From positions 351,901 through 415,900 of the forward strand of contig BEDY01000013.1 in the NCBI GenBank assembly GCA_002335605.1: a stretch of DNA of 64,000 bases, written 5' to 3'. Numbering within the stretch: position 1 is the first letter of the stretch; the number at the start of each line of letters is the position of its first letter. Both the position numbers and the translations under genes were made by a program. Below, piece by piece: positions 11,435-23,600 of this stretch. This stretch comes from Prillingera fragicola. Lineage: Eukaryota > Basidiomycota > Tremellomycetes > Trichosporonales > Trichosporonaceae. The notes under the pieces are model-generated. The model was not told where the DNA came from, did no database searches, and saw only the letters and a program-made list of their open reading frames with translations.

Positions 11435-12657
11435 ATGGCTCACCAGCGCGGCCACCGCGAGCCCGGAGACCTTGAGGGTGGGTCCCTGCCAAAGCTGTTG
11501 CTAACGCCCAGTCGGAGCGGCGGACATGTTCATCCCCCACGAAAAGCCCCACACGGCGCCGCGTGCGCCTCCCCCGGCCTTTCTGACCAAGTGGGAGACG
11601 CACCGTCCGAAGTGGGCCATGGAGATGCTGGCCGAGACGCTTGGTGTGTTCCTGTATTGCTGGGCTGGCATGGTGAGTCGTGTTACAGTGGCAGTGCTGA
11701 CCGCAGGGTGCCACTGTTGCGTTTTTCGTCGGTGCTGCTGAAAAGGAAGAGGGCTTTGGGAGTATCCTCACCGTCGCCATGTGCTACGGGGCTGGTATCA
11801 TGCTAGCTATTATTCTCGCTGGTCCTACCTCTGGCTCCCATCTCAACCCATGCTTTACTATCGCCTTTGCCATCTTCAAGGGATTCGTGAGTCACCTTGT
11901 GGCACAACCCACTAACCAGCAGCCGTGGCGCAAGGTCCCGCAGTACATTGCTGCCCAGATCTTTGGCGGTCTCCTCGCCGGTCTCATCGTGTATGCCCAA
12001 AACTACACCGCTCTGCACGCCATCACCGAGAAGATTATCGCGTCAGGCGCACCCCCCTCGGCCATCTTCTCGCCCCAAGGCCCCGCAGGCACTATCGGGC
12101 TGTACCTCCTGCCGACGGCCCAGATTGGCATTGTCTTTGTCAACGAGATTGTCTGCTCAGCCATACTCGCCCTAGCCGTGTTCGTCATTCTCGACCCCTC
12201 GAACGTATTCATCGCACCCACGACAGGCCCAGTCCTCATCGGTCTCGCCTACTTTGTCGCCGTGGCAAACTTTGCCGGCAACGGCATCGCCCTCAACACT
12301 GCCCGCGACGTCGGCGCCCGCTTCGCCAGCGCAATCATCTGGGGACGCAAGGGCGCCTTCCCGGCACAGTACTCTGCCCTCGCGGCCCTCACCAACATTG
12401 CCGGCACGCTCGTAGGCGCGTCCATCCAGACATTCTTCCTCTCCGACACTGTCCGTCCGCCGACCCAGGCCGCGCTCGCCGCACACCACGCGACAGAGCA
12501 CGCCAACGAGGCCCACCTCCAGCGCGTCATCACTGCAAAGGAGAATGGAGGATACACCAGCGGCTCGGGCATGTCGCGCATCTTTAGCTCGCGTACAGAC
12601 CAGAAGCTCTCCCCTCATGTCGAGCACAAGGAGCTCCAGACGCCTAGCCCGGTGTAG
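11435..12657 (+). CDS. aquaglyceroporin-like MIP channel with altered NPA boxes
   Basis: Exons are 11435-11477, 11512-11672, 11707-11886 and 11923-12657. The cytosolic N-tail leads into the first helix (WAMEMLAETLGVFLYCWAGM), and six hydrophobic helices follow. The first pore box is HLNPCFT (NPC in place of NPA) and the second is ALNTARD (NTA in place of NPA). The aspartate after R is typical of glycerol facilitators, so glycerol or small-solute transport across the plasma membrane is more likely than water alone. Each altered asparagine is kept; only proline or alanine positions change. The third intron is 36 nt, a multiple of three without a stop, so unspliced message would insert 12 residues after the third helix. 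The C-tail of ~70 residues is polar. Confidence 0.88.
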
Positions 12658-13653
12658 GAGTACATTCATACGATTGTCAGACGTAGTGTCCAAGTGCAGC
12701 TTTGAGTTAGGACAACCTTTGTAGTGAGATGCCAGGGATTGCACCGGTCAGCGAGTGGAACGATCCTCACAGCTGCAGACACGTCGATCATCAGCAGGAT
12801 CGCAGGAGCCAAGCCGAACAACCCTGCCCAATGCCGAGACTGATCTACGCAGGGTAAACAAGCTAGCAAGGTCCAGATCACGCGCACTTCTGCGGCCATG
12901 CAAGTGCTACTGCAGCGACGGCAAAGGGTCACCGCCAACTGCGGGTGTGGACGTCATGGCAGGAATCTGTTGGAGCCCTTCTGCATCGGCTTTCGGCGTT
13001 TTAGCTCATTTCTTTGACGTACGTCGAGCGATGTCGAGAGTGCACTCGCGTCATGCTGCGCAGAGACCTAGCTCACATCTCCTCGGCATGACCGGCAAGA
13101 TCACTGCTGCCAAGCTGCCGAATGCGGCGTCTTGGCTAGCCACGGATAGTGTGTCACTGCCACTCTCCTCGCGGGCGGTGGCAGAGACGCATGAGCTGGG
13201 TTTGTTGACCAGCCCCCGGATCCCGATGTCTCTGGACCACGACAATGGCACAGGAATCGACAGCTGAATGCACACAAGTCGGCCTTTGTCGCTCCAAAAT
13301 GACTCCCTGCAGCGTGAGGCTGTAGACGCTAATGCCGGGCCTTGACGAACCTGCTGCTACGTGCAGTGGTCGGGCCGAGGAGCGTCGAGGAGGAACACTC
13401 TCGGTGCTCGAGGACGCGTGACTGTGGGTCGGCGGCTGTGCGTTGTTGTAGGGTTGACTGACCGGCGTGGGTACGGCATCTTCATGTCAGTGGACAGAGT
13501 AGCACGGTGTCAGGGCGACAATGGCCCAGATCTCGGCATCCAGACAGCGACGGAGTGACCATCAGCTGCGAGCCGCACACGAGCAACATGCCATGCAGAC
13601 TGTATGTACAGTATGTAATGTTATGATTCTATAATACAACCCTGCCCAACGCC
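12658..13653. other. gene-free intergenic stretch
   Basis: About 1 kb lies between the ends of two convergent genes. No frame here is persuasive. It presumably holds both 3' ends. Confidence 0.4.
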
Positions 13654-16044
13654 CTACTTTACCTCGTCGACCTTTTCCCTTTCCACGGAACACAACGTGC
13701 GCTCACTAACCGGCACGCTGCGCTCCAACGACGGCGTCGGGGTACCAATACTCTTCTCCTCGTCGGCCACCACGACCGCGCCAGCCTTTTTATTCTTCCT
13801 CTCCTCGAGCCAAGCCTTCGCTTCCGCCTTGAGCTGCGCCTCGTCGTCGCGCTTCAGGCTCACACGCTTGATAAAGAACATTGTGATGAAGAAACTGACG
13901 CCTGCCATGGGGATGCAAAACCAGAAACAGCCGCTGATTCCCTTGGCTGTCTCGTCAGCCTACCCCCAATTCCAACACAAGACTCACCATACGCCTCGCG
14001 CACATACAAGATCTGCGCGGCATCAAGCCCCAAAGCGTGCAGCTCTGTCGGCCGAGCGAGAATCTGCCGCACGATCGCAGGCTCGAACGCGGCGTTCAGC
14101 CGTGTCGTCGCCACATTGTTCATGATGGCCGCCGAAATCGCCAGCGCGACAGTGCCGCCCAGCATGCGTAAAAAGTTGCGACATCCCGTCGCGATCGCCA
14201 TGTCGGCGCGCGACACCGAGGCTTGGATCGCAATCAGCGTCGTCTGGAACGTCGGCCCGGCGCCAAGGCCAATCACGACCTGGTACGCGTAGATGTGCGA
14301 CTTTGGCGTCGTGGGCCCCACCATGGAGATGAGGCCGAGGCCGATCGTCCAGATCCCGAATCCGGCCAGGAGCGTCCATTTGTAGTCTCCCGTCTTTGCA
14401 ACCATGAATCCAGAGCTGGCTGGTTAGTGACGGACGCGCAGGCAACTTACAAGAAGACAAAGAAGACTTGGATAAACGTCAGCGGCAGCATGTCTACCGC
14501 TGCCTCTAGCGGGGACTCGCCGCGCACGACCTGGAGGTACTGCGGGAGGTAGTAGAGGGTGACAAAGAAGCCGACGCCGTTCGCGAACGTGGTCGCCATC
14601 GAGGCCGAGACGGTCACGTTGGTGAAAATGTTCATCGGGAGCAGCGGGAGTTGGATCCATTTCGCCTCCATGACGACAAAGAGGGCGCCGAGGAGGATGC
14701 CAATGATGAGCGGTGCGAGGACCGCGGCAGACGTCCACGAGTACGTTGTGCCGGCCCATGACAGCGCGAGAATGACGAGCATGGCCCAGACGAGGGTCAG
14801 GATGGCGCCGAGGTAGTCGACCTTTTTCAGCTTTTCCGTCACCGAGCCATGCACTTTGCGGAGGGGGAGGACAAAGAAAATGACGACAAGCGAGAGGCAG
14901 GTGAATGGCAGCGTAATGTAGAAACAGTAGCGCCACCCAAGCTTTTCTGTAAAGATACCTCCCAGCACCGGCCCCAGCGAGTTGGAGAGCGCGACGACGC
15001 CACCAGAGATGCCTTGGAACTTGCCACGGTCCTTGAGCGACACAATGTCCGCAACTTGCTTGTCAGCTTGCCTCTGGCGGGGCGTGACTCACTGATGATA
15101 AGACTACAGGTCAGGATACCGCCGGCTCCGATACCAGAGATTGCGCGGAAGATGATGAGCTGGATCATGGTCTGCGAGCAGGCCGCGCCAATCGAGCCGA
15201 CGAGAAAGATGAGAATGTTGCCCAGGAGGACGACTTTGCGGCCGAAAATGTCAGAAAGACGGCCATACAAGGGTTGGAAGGCCTGCATGTCAGTGACTGC
15301 ACAGTGGCTAGCGGTGACTCACCGTAGACGTGAGCATGTAGGCTGTTCCGACCCACGACGAGATTTCCGTTGCATGAAAGACCTTTCCCAACGTCGGCAG
15401 CGCAGTGGTAACACTGGACGTCAGCCACAACACATGCCCCCGCCAAAAACTCACATTGTCTGATCGAGCAACGCACAGAACAACGAACAACTCAGGCCTA
15501 CAAACACAATGATTACTTGCTTGAGGGGCAGCAGGTTTGTCTGATCCTGCAGCTCAAACTTGCCCTTGGCCCCGCCAGCAGCGTCCTTGTCACCACCAGC
15601 CGCCTCCTCGACGCGAGCACAGCAGGCCGTGCCGTCCTGGACATTTCGGCCATCGCCGTCGGCTTTGCCCGAATTCCGCACTGGCAGATCACACGACGAG
15701 CTCTTTTCACTTTGCAGGCTGACAACGTCGACCTCGTCCTTGTTGCGGGGGCAGTCCGGGGCGTGCTCGCTGCCCTGCCCGTGCCCGTGCTCGCTGTCGT
15801 GTTCGTGGTCCTCGTGGTGCGTGTCGAGCACGGACGGATCAATGTCGTCGACGGCATACTCACCAGTCTCGTGCGTGGCCATGCGACGGAGCGATTGACC
15901 AGCGTGGGCTGAATGTGTCGAGCCTACTCGTGTCAATGCCGCGCCCATCTCGATGCGCGTGCTGCCTGTGCGGCGCGACGAGGGCCCTGCTTGGGGTATT
16001 TCGGCGCGCTCAATGGCTGCTGCCTGCGATTTCTTTTCGACCAT
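13654..16044 (-). CDS. MFS transporter, DHA2 (14-helix) drug:H+ antiporter type
   Basis: The start is ATG 16044 (MVEKKSQAAAIERAEIPQ). A long polar N-tail of ~180 residues with an HEDHEHDSEHGHGQG histidine/acid stretch precedes the first helix. Helix 1 spliced to the next exon reads LLDQTIVTTALPTLGK, the signature of the DHA2 subfamily, and the loop GRLSDIFGRK is MFS motif A. Several further exons carry the remaining helices up to FFITMFFIKRV and a basic C-tail. There are at least six exons with short GTGAGT-type introns. The expected role is proton-coupled export of drugs or toxic metabolites at the plasma or vacuolar membrane; the substrate is unknown. It is divergent from the oxidoreductase at 16814. 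Confidence 0.9.
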
Positions 16045-16813
16045 GGTGTGGAGAGGACCCTGGGGATTTCATCCAGGGCGGCGGGGGTGGTGTGGCCGAG
16101 AAAGTGGTAGGTGTGGGGAGAAGAGACTGAAGAAAGATGCCAGCAGCTTGCTACCTAGCGGTCAGATTGTAGGTAATAAGTAAGAGAATACAACATGTCC
16201 AGTCGCCGGTGCAAGGAGACTGCGGCATTACCAAGCAAGGCCACAAGAGACAGGAGAGATGGAGAGCAACATCGGCCAGGACCGCGGATGACCCGGACAT
16301 GGCCGCCTGGGTGATTTTGATCCCGCTCTCTTGCTGCTCTCCTCACTCTCTCCGGAACAGTGCAGCGACAAGGACCGAGAATGAACAGGGCCATGGGTGT
16401 GGCGTGTAGCTTGAGTAGTGGAGACGATGAAGTGACATGGAGATCACACATGAGAAAGAGTGTGTTCGAGGTTGACTGACTGCATTGCCACTCTGGGTCC
16501 GGAGAGTGAGACGGACATGCCAAGTTGCAACTGGCCAACCCGTGCAGCGCTGGGAACGGAAACCCGACGAGCTATGGAGCATTGCAGGAGCTACAGTCTA
16601 AATAGAGCATGCCAGTCCACCTGGCCTCCAGCCGAGATAACGAAACGGTGATCAAGAGAGACGAGTCAAGGTCGACTGTGGCACCCTTTTCCCTACCATC
16701 TCGGAACAGCAACGGAACAATCTCGGCCCGGACATGGCAGCCCGTCACTCTCCATCTCGTCTCCTTCATTTACACGCCGACCTCGATGCTCTGTTACCCC
16801 ACACGCCAGCCCA
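16045..16813. promoter_or_regulatory. shared divergent promoter region
   Basis: The 769 bases between the MFS transporter (leftward) and the oxidoreductase (rightward) hold no supportable gene. They must contain both promoters, so the two genes could be co-regulated. No distinct operator was recognised. Confidence 0.45.
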
Positions 16814-17881
16814 ATGACACTGACCCAAGATCTAGTCCGCATCGCCGTCGCCGGCGCAGGCCTTATCGGTAAACGCCACATTGAGGAACTCGTCGCCTCG
16901 CCCGCGGCAACGTTCTGCGCCATTGTCGACCCCGCGCCATCAGCCGCCGACCTGGCCGCCCAGCACAATGTCCCGCTCTACCCCACCATCGCGGCGCTCC
17001 TCGCCACCTCCAAGCCCAAAGGAATCATCCTCGCAACCCCCAACACCCTCCACGCCGCGCAAGGTCTGGAATGCATCGCAGCCGGCGTCCCAGTCATCAT
17101 CGAAAAGCCACTCGCCAGCACGGTCGACCAAGCCCGGCGCCTCGTAAAGGCTTGCCACGACACGGGCGTGCCCGTCCTCACAGGGCATCACAGAAACTAC
17201 TCTTCCATTGCCGCGCGATCCCGCGAGATTGTACAATCCGGCATCCTCGGCCGCATCACGGCCATTACTGGCTCGGCACTGTTTTACAAGCCCGACGACT
17301 ACTTTGACGTCAAGGGCGGCTGGCGGCGTCTCCCCGGCGGCGGCCCGATTCTCATCAACATGACCCACGAGGTCAACAATCTCCTCTCCCTCGTGGGGGA
17401 CATTACCCATGTGCAAGCAATGTCGTCCAACGCCGCCCGCAACTTTCAAGTCGAGGACACGACGGCCATAGTGCTGCGTTTCGCCAACGGCGCACTCGGC
17501 ACGTTTCTGCTGTCCGACGCCGCGGCAAGCGCAAAGAGCTGGGAGCAGACCAGCGGCGAAAACAAGGGGTTTGCAGCCTACCCCGACGAAGACTGCTACC
17601 ACCTCGCTGGCACGCAGGGCAGCCTTAGTATTCCCACCATGCGGCTCAAGGTGTACGGCCACGACGAGCAAAAGGGGTGGTGGACGCGCTTTAGCGAGGT
17701 CAGGCAAGAAGAGCTCGAGGTTGTGGATCCCCTTGCGAGGCAGATTTTGCACTTTGCAGACGTTATCCGAGGCAAAGCAGAGCCGGTCTGTAGTGTCACG
17801 GACGGGCTCAAGACCATGTTGGTTGTCGAGGCTGTAGCCGAGGCGGCTAGGACAGGGGGCATAGTGACTATTGAGTATTGA
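16814..17881 (+). CDS. Gfo/Idh/MocA-family NAD(P)-dependent oxidoreductase
   Basis: This is a single-exon gene of 355 residues, the usual length for the family. The N-terminal Rossmann fold shows VRIAVAGAGLIGKRHIEEL (GxGxxG), then ATPNTLHA. The EKP motif (IIEKPLA) marks the cofactor and substrate site. The C-terminal alpha/beta domain includes GGGPILINMTHEVNNL, which has the usual catalytic-histidine region, and YHLAGTQGSLSIP. Members oxidise or reduce sugars, inositols or related polyols. The substrate cannot be read from sequence. The lack of introns, in a window where nearly all genes have them, could reflect transfer from bacteria or an intronless ancestor. Confidence 0.92.
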   Translation: MTLTQDLVRIAVAGAGLIGKRHIEELVASPAATFCAIVDPAPSAADLAAQHNVPLYPTIAALLATSKPKGIILATPNTLHAAQGLECIAAGVPVIIEKPLASTVDQARRLVKACHDTGVPVLTGHHRNYSSIAARSREIVQSGILGRITAITGSALFYKPDDYFDVKGGWRRLPGGGPILINMTHEVNNLLSLVGDITHVQAMSSNAARNFQVEDTTAIVLRFANGALGTFLLSDAAASAKSWEQTSGENKGFAAYPDEDCYHLAGTQGSLSIPTMRLKVYGHDEQKGWWTRFSEVRQEELEVVDPLARQILHFADVIRGKAEPVCSVTDGLKTMLVVEAVAEAARTGGIVTIEY

Positions 17882-18180
17882 GTCGCGTAGTTGCAAAGCA
17901 GATGCTTTCAGTGACACCTCCAGGACAGCGAAGGCCAGATATTGTGACCTTGTATGGCGTCCAATGTAGCTCAATTCATTCCCCCCTAATGTCTGATGAC
18001 ATGGGCCCAGTCGGCCACCATGCAGAGTGTATAAAGACGTCGAGTGTACGGCTTCCCACGTCTGCCGCACGTCTCGTTCAGTATAATCACATGATAAATA
18101 TGCATGAGCTACATGAATCCGACACAAACTACGAACAATGACACTGTTTTATACAAGGGACTCGTCTTGCGTCTTCTATG

Positions 18181-20332
18181 CTACACTTCCATGCGCAGAC
18201 GGATAATCTCGCTCATCGTGTTCGGCAGGACAAAGAGGAGGTGGACGTCCCGCTCCGGACCCGTGGCCGAGGCACTCGCCCACGCCTCCATGTCGCCGCC
18301 CGGTTCCACAGCTTGGCGCCACGCTTCGATGCCACCCGACCAGCCAGCTGATGCGGATGGAGCCATTGCTGCAGTGTTGATTGGTGAGACGGTGGTGCAC
18401 GGACGCGCCGCCAGGGATTCGGGGGTGGGAGGCCATCTGATCGTTGCAAGGCCGTGAGTGGACGGGATTCCGTTGCTGGCAGCATGGCAATCTGCACTAG
18501 TGGGGGTGCAGTAGATGTCTCCTCGAGAAGGGTCGTGGGCTATCGTGTCCGCTCCGTCACCGAGCTGGGACGCCGTGAAAGAAAAGGCACAACGACGACG
18601 TCCACCAGCGCCACCTTCTGGAGCCTTCGGGGGGGTTTTCGGAGATGGTACTGGCGGCGGCGGCATGCTACCGGCCCCACGGCCACCTCCGCTGCCGCGA
18701 CTGCCTCGACTCCCTTTGCGACTGCCACCGTCCCCACTCCCACCGCCACCGTTGTTTCCACCCCCACCACCGCCACCATCACCACCACCGCGGTCACCAC
18801 CGCTACCCCCGCTGGCCACGCTACCCACATCAGGGATAGGTGGGGAGCGAACGTGCCGCTTAACCCTCGCCGCCTCGTAAATTGCATCCATGTCCAACGG
18901 CATGGCACGTGAACCTTTAACGAGTGCCTCTCGAAACTCGAGGAATCGCTCGGTCGGAGGAGGGAGGGGGAGCATCGGCGCGGCGAGTGGCACGCGGGCA
19001 GCAAGGTCGAGAGAGCTCATGATAGTCTGCCACATGATGTCGACAGCGACAGGGTTGAAAACGTAACCATCCCGAGACGCCTTAAGAGCCGGAAGGCCAT
19101 TAGGTTTATACTCGGCAATGAGGTCATGGGCCAGTACCTTGTAAAAATCAAAGGTTGACGCAAGCAGATCATTTAGTTTCCCATTGCGACCCGCAATGCT
19201 AGTGTCGTTGACCTCGAACGCGATCATCAGTGGTGAGAGGGTCGGAGTCGATGAGGACTCAGCGCCCAGCATACAGGTCCGACTGAACTTGCTATTGGTT
19301 GCCAAGTACCCTAGCCAGGTGCCACAGGACTCATGTGACGCCGACAGGTACAGCGTCTGTTGTGCAACGGCTTGTCGAGTCTTAGGCGGGGCTTCGTTCT
19401 TGGCGGTAATGACACGAAACTCCTTGACTTCCGCCACCAGCGTCAACAAGAGGTAGTAGCCCTTATCTCCGAAACCCTCTGACAATATGGTTGAATCGAG
19501 AGGAGCTTGCTGCTGGAGCGCTTGGGGGGCCTCGCCTTCTGGGTCCTCTTCGGTTGCCGGACGAGGCCTCTCGACGGCCAGCTGAACCTTGGTGATAATG
19601 TCCGGAAACCGGGTGCCACCCCGCTTGCTGGAGGACACGTCAGATGCACCGGTGACCAAGCTCAGCGATGCAGCGTCAAGAGAGGGTGTGGCGCCGGGAT
19701 GAGGCGTGGATGCCTGGGCTACTGGTGGGCTGGGTCGTGGACTCGCTGCGGTAGGAGACGGACCTGTAATGTCCCCTGCAGAAGACATGCGCATGCGTTT
19801 CATGACTGGCGGATTGTCCTCATAATGCGTTGGAGGCAAGCGATTAGCCTCCTGGGTTGGTGGTGTCCCAGCGGTGCCTCCCTCACCGGCGGCAGCAGCA
19901 GTAGCAGCAGCCCGCTGGCGCTTCGCCTCCCGACGTTGCTCAACGAGCGTAGTATGGCTCGCCTTCATTTCCAAATCGATCTGCCGGGTCTTTCCATCAG
20001 CGGTGGCCACACCCTTCTCTTACCTTTGTGGCTGCATATGCTGTTCCTCCAAGCACGTTGATTGACCCCAAGTCTTCACCAATACCATGCCAGGCAATAT
20101 GCCCGAGATCATTGAGCTCGTGGGTCTTGTATAGACATGTCCCGAGCCTAGCAAGGCTACCATGTAAAGACGTCTCAGGAACAGACGCGTGCAGGTGGCG
20201 AGCCAGCTGATCGAGAGCCTCGTCCCATACATGTTCAGAGACGAGGATACGCTTGGCGTCTCGCACTGTTGTAGGTGGTTCCCGGTTAATGCGCATGTGC
20301 GACCCGAAGGTTTCGAGTGACATACTGGCCAT
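18181..20332 (-). CDS. uncharacterised protein with Pro/Gly-rich low-complexity regions
   Basis: There are two exons, 20332-20024 and 19980-18181. The 43-nt intron (GTAAGA donor, CTGAT branch) joins AYAATK to IDLEMKAS in phase. The first ATG in frame is at 20332 (MASMSLETF). The N-terminal ~100 residues look globular. A charged helix and an alanine run (QRAAATAAAAGEGG) follow, then proline/serine-rich sequence, then a globular segment of ~200 residues (FDFYKVLAHDLIAEYKPNG). A glycine run of GGGGG type with aspartate comes next and the C-terminus is short. No family was recognised. The two composition-normal blocks suggest a lineage-specific protein with flexible linkers. It ends close to the convergent oxidoreductase. 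Confidence 0.6.
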
Positions 20333-20630
20333 CGGGAGAGACGCTGCCACGGTAGTGGACAGGACCTGGTTGCCAGAAGAGACGCAGGTTGGTTGCTGTG
20401 GTTATCGGTGAAGATGAGTTGACAATGTCGGATATGACTGTATGTGGCATGTGTGGTGGCACATTGACGCGGAACCAATTCACAGATTACGTAACGCTGT
20501 AGTCTGTTTATGGTACTGTAATGACTTTCTCTATCCATGCAGTGTACATACTTTTGCTTGCAACGCTTTGTGTCCTCTCTCTCCTGGTCTACGCATATGT
20601 CTACACATCCACCCCCAGTCTCTACTCAGT

Positions 20631-23600
20631 TTACGCCTTGCCAAAGCCGCTCGTCTCGGTGACTGCGAACAGCAGCTTTTCGCGCGTCTGCTCGTAAGAC
20701 GCATACTTTGGCAGCAGCAGCAGGTTGAAACATGTGCTTGCCTGCGGGAGAATGCCTTCCTTGCCGTACAGCTTTTGGATCTGGAAGGGCTGGATACCCG
20801 AAGCACCCTGGAGCTGGGCAAAGCCGCCGAGCGGGACACGCGAAGACGACGTGACAAACATGAGGAAACGCGACCGCTCTTCTTGCGAAAACGAGCGGAG
20901 TGCACGCCAGAACCACGTGATCTCGGGGTCGGTGCTCTTCCAGCCCTGGAGCTGGGTGCTGTTCTTGAGCTCGTCGACGTCAAAGGTGCTGAGACCCGAA
21001 ATGAGGAGCTCGAGCTGGTCGGGCTCAAAGATCTGGATGAGGTGGCGCGGAATCATCTCGTAGAATCCGGTGAGGAAAGCGTTCATCTGCTCCTTGATGG
21101 AGTTCTCAAGACGATACGCGCACACGAGGCGCACATACTCGGCCTTGTTCTCCTCGGTCACGGGGATCTTGGCCCCACCCTCCTTGAGCTCGACAACCTG
21201 AATCGCACCGAAGCGGTCGTCCTCGATTGTGAACTCTTGGTCGATCACGTCTGTAATGTCGTTGTCGAGCATCCACTGTAGCGACTTGTGGAAGTCGGGG
21301 TCAATACTCTCGAGGTCGCGAGTCTCAACAGGACGGCCAAGAATCTGCTTGTAGAATGCGCGGTTGAAGTATGCATCCAGCAGGCGGCCATCGTAAATCG
21401 ACTTGCCAATGACGCGGCCGACAAACTTGAAGAATGACAAGTGGTCGGGGTTGATGGACGACATCTTGTTGGGCTGGTAGGTCTGCTTGTCGGCGGCGCA
21501 GGGCTCGAAGAGCGCGAATCCGGGGTCAAAGATTTGCTGCGAGAGGACATGGTACCACTCGCGCGTCACACCGCCGGCGTCGACTCCCTCCTCGTTCATA
21601 AACTTGACGTTGATCTTGCCATACTTGATCTCATCTCCGGGGCGGTGTAGCAGAGCGCTGTACGAGTCCTGGAACACGTACTGGCGACGAATATTCAGTT
21701 GAAGGGCGCCGTACGACTGCTGTTCACGCTTGCGCTTCAGCTTCTGGAAGAACCAGTTGCGCTTGTTGTCAAACTCGAGCACACGCGGGTTATTGATGAG
21801 CAAGGAGAACGAGCCACTCATGAGAGACGGGTTGTTGCGCACAATGGCGTTCAAAACCTTGCGGTGACGCGTGGTGAACGCAAGGAACAGGTCGGTAGGT
21901 GGTGGAGTTGTGTTGGTCCCTGTGGGCGACAGAGCCGCAACCGCAGATGTCGGGTTGGTTGGAGACAAGACCGGCGACAAAGGCGACAAGGGTGACATGG
22001 GATCGGATCCCGGTGCCGATGAGCGAGTGTACTTGCACACCACCATGAGCGCCTCAACCAGAGGCAAGAGCACGGCCGCAATTTCGTCCGTGCTCTCACG
22101 CTCCTCCGCAAGCGTGAGACAGTCGCTAAGCTGCTTCCACATGCTGCCAAACTCAAAGTTCTGGTAGATCTCGCGTGCCTCCTTCTCGTCCTCTGTGAGC
22201 TCGCTCTGCTTCGTCTCGGGCTCATTCTTGCGCGAGTGCAGATAGTCAATGGTCTTGAGCAGACGAAGAAGCTGAGCCTGGCTCGATCCCGCGGGTGAGA
22301 ACTTGGTGAGCATAGAGGGCTTGATCTCGTTGTCCTTGGTCGCAAGGACCGCGCCGAGCTCCTTGAGCTCCTCCTGAAGAGTCAACCCGAGCGCCTGGGA
22401 ACGAACGCAGAGCTCCTGCACAAGTACAGTCTTGGCCTCGGGGATGCACGACAAGTTCTGAAGTACTTGAAGAGTTTGGCTAAAGGTGCGGCTGGTGCAG
22501 TCACCAATAGTGAGGCAGTTGACGACCAGACGTATGACTGTGGGAGGAATGACAGGGGCTTTGAGCACCGAGGAGTCCTTGCTCGTTTCGGCAGTGGTGC
22601 TGGGGCCAGGGGCTCCTGGAGTCTCGGTGGCGGTCGAAGCCTGAGCAGGAGTGGCTGGCACGACCGCCTGGCTGGATGCTGTCGAGGCCGGGGCTGGGTT
22701 GTCCGCAATGGCAAGAGGTGCTGTTGCTGGCTTTTCAGCCTGGTCCTGCTTGGCCTCCAACTGGTTAGGCAGGTTTGTGAGGGGCTTGGTGATCGCAGCC
22801 AGGAGCCCAGTAAGGGACTCCATCATGCCCGGGGTCTTGAGCAGAGCGGGCCGGTCGAGCAGGCCGATAAGAATGACAATGGGGAACTTGGTCTGGGGAA
22901 GGAACTTCTCCTTGCCCTTGCCCTTCTTGCTAGGCGGTTTGCGCAGACCGACAGGCTGTTCATGCTCGGTGAGGAAGTAGTTGACCGCCTGATTGTTGGC
23001 ACCGACAATGTATGACAGCGCCTCAAAGCAGCGCTGAGCGATGAAGGTCGGAATGTGGTCGGTCTGCAGGTGGGTGAACAGCCCGCTGAGCTGAGGAGCA
23101 GCAGGCGTGTCTACGCTCTTGCCCTTGGGGGTATGGGTGGGCTTGGGCGTGGCAGGGAGGCCGCGCAGCGACATTTGCTGGAAGCTGCGGTCCACGGCGG
23201 GGAGGTCGCCTGAGCCGTCCTGTACAATCGAGAGAAGGAGATTGAGGAGATCGGCACGGGTCTTGGAGTTCTCGCACAGGTTGACCAGCACACGGAAGAG
23301 GTAACCCTTGCGCAGCGCTTCGGGGAAGAACAACACACGCACGAGCGAGGCGATTCCGGGTTTGTCCAGCAGCTGAACGGCGTCGCGCTTGGGACGCGGA
23401 GGGGCAGGCACGGATGACGACGGAACTGGAATGATTCCCATGCGTGGGGCACGACCTCCAAGAGGGTCCAAGAGCTCCAGAAGGCCGTTGTTGTTCATAA
23501 GGTCGTTCATGTCCGAGGTGAGGTTGTGCAACCTGGCACCGGTCGATCCAAGAATGGGACCCGAGGCGAGGGCGGCATTGTATTCGGCCTGGAGGCGGCC

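Noticed and set aside
13654..17881. Transporter plus oxidoreductase considered as a secondary-metabolite cluster
   Set aside because: No backbone enzyme (polyketide or peptide synthase, terpene cyclase) lies in the neighbourhood.
16940..18127. 395-residue minus-strand open frame over the oxidoreductase
   Set aside because: It is antisense to a clear Gfo/Idh/MocA gene and has no protein-family features.
20333..20350. GTG at 20350 as start of the orphan protein
   Set aside because: The first ATG in frame is at 20332 and is sufficient.
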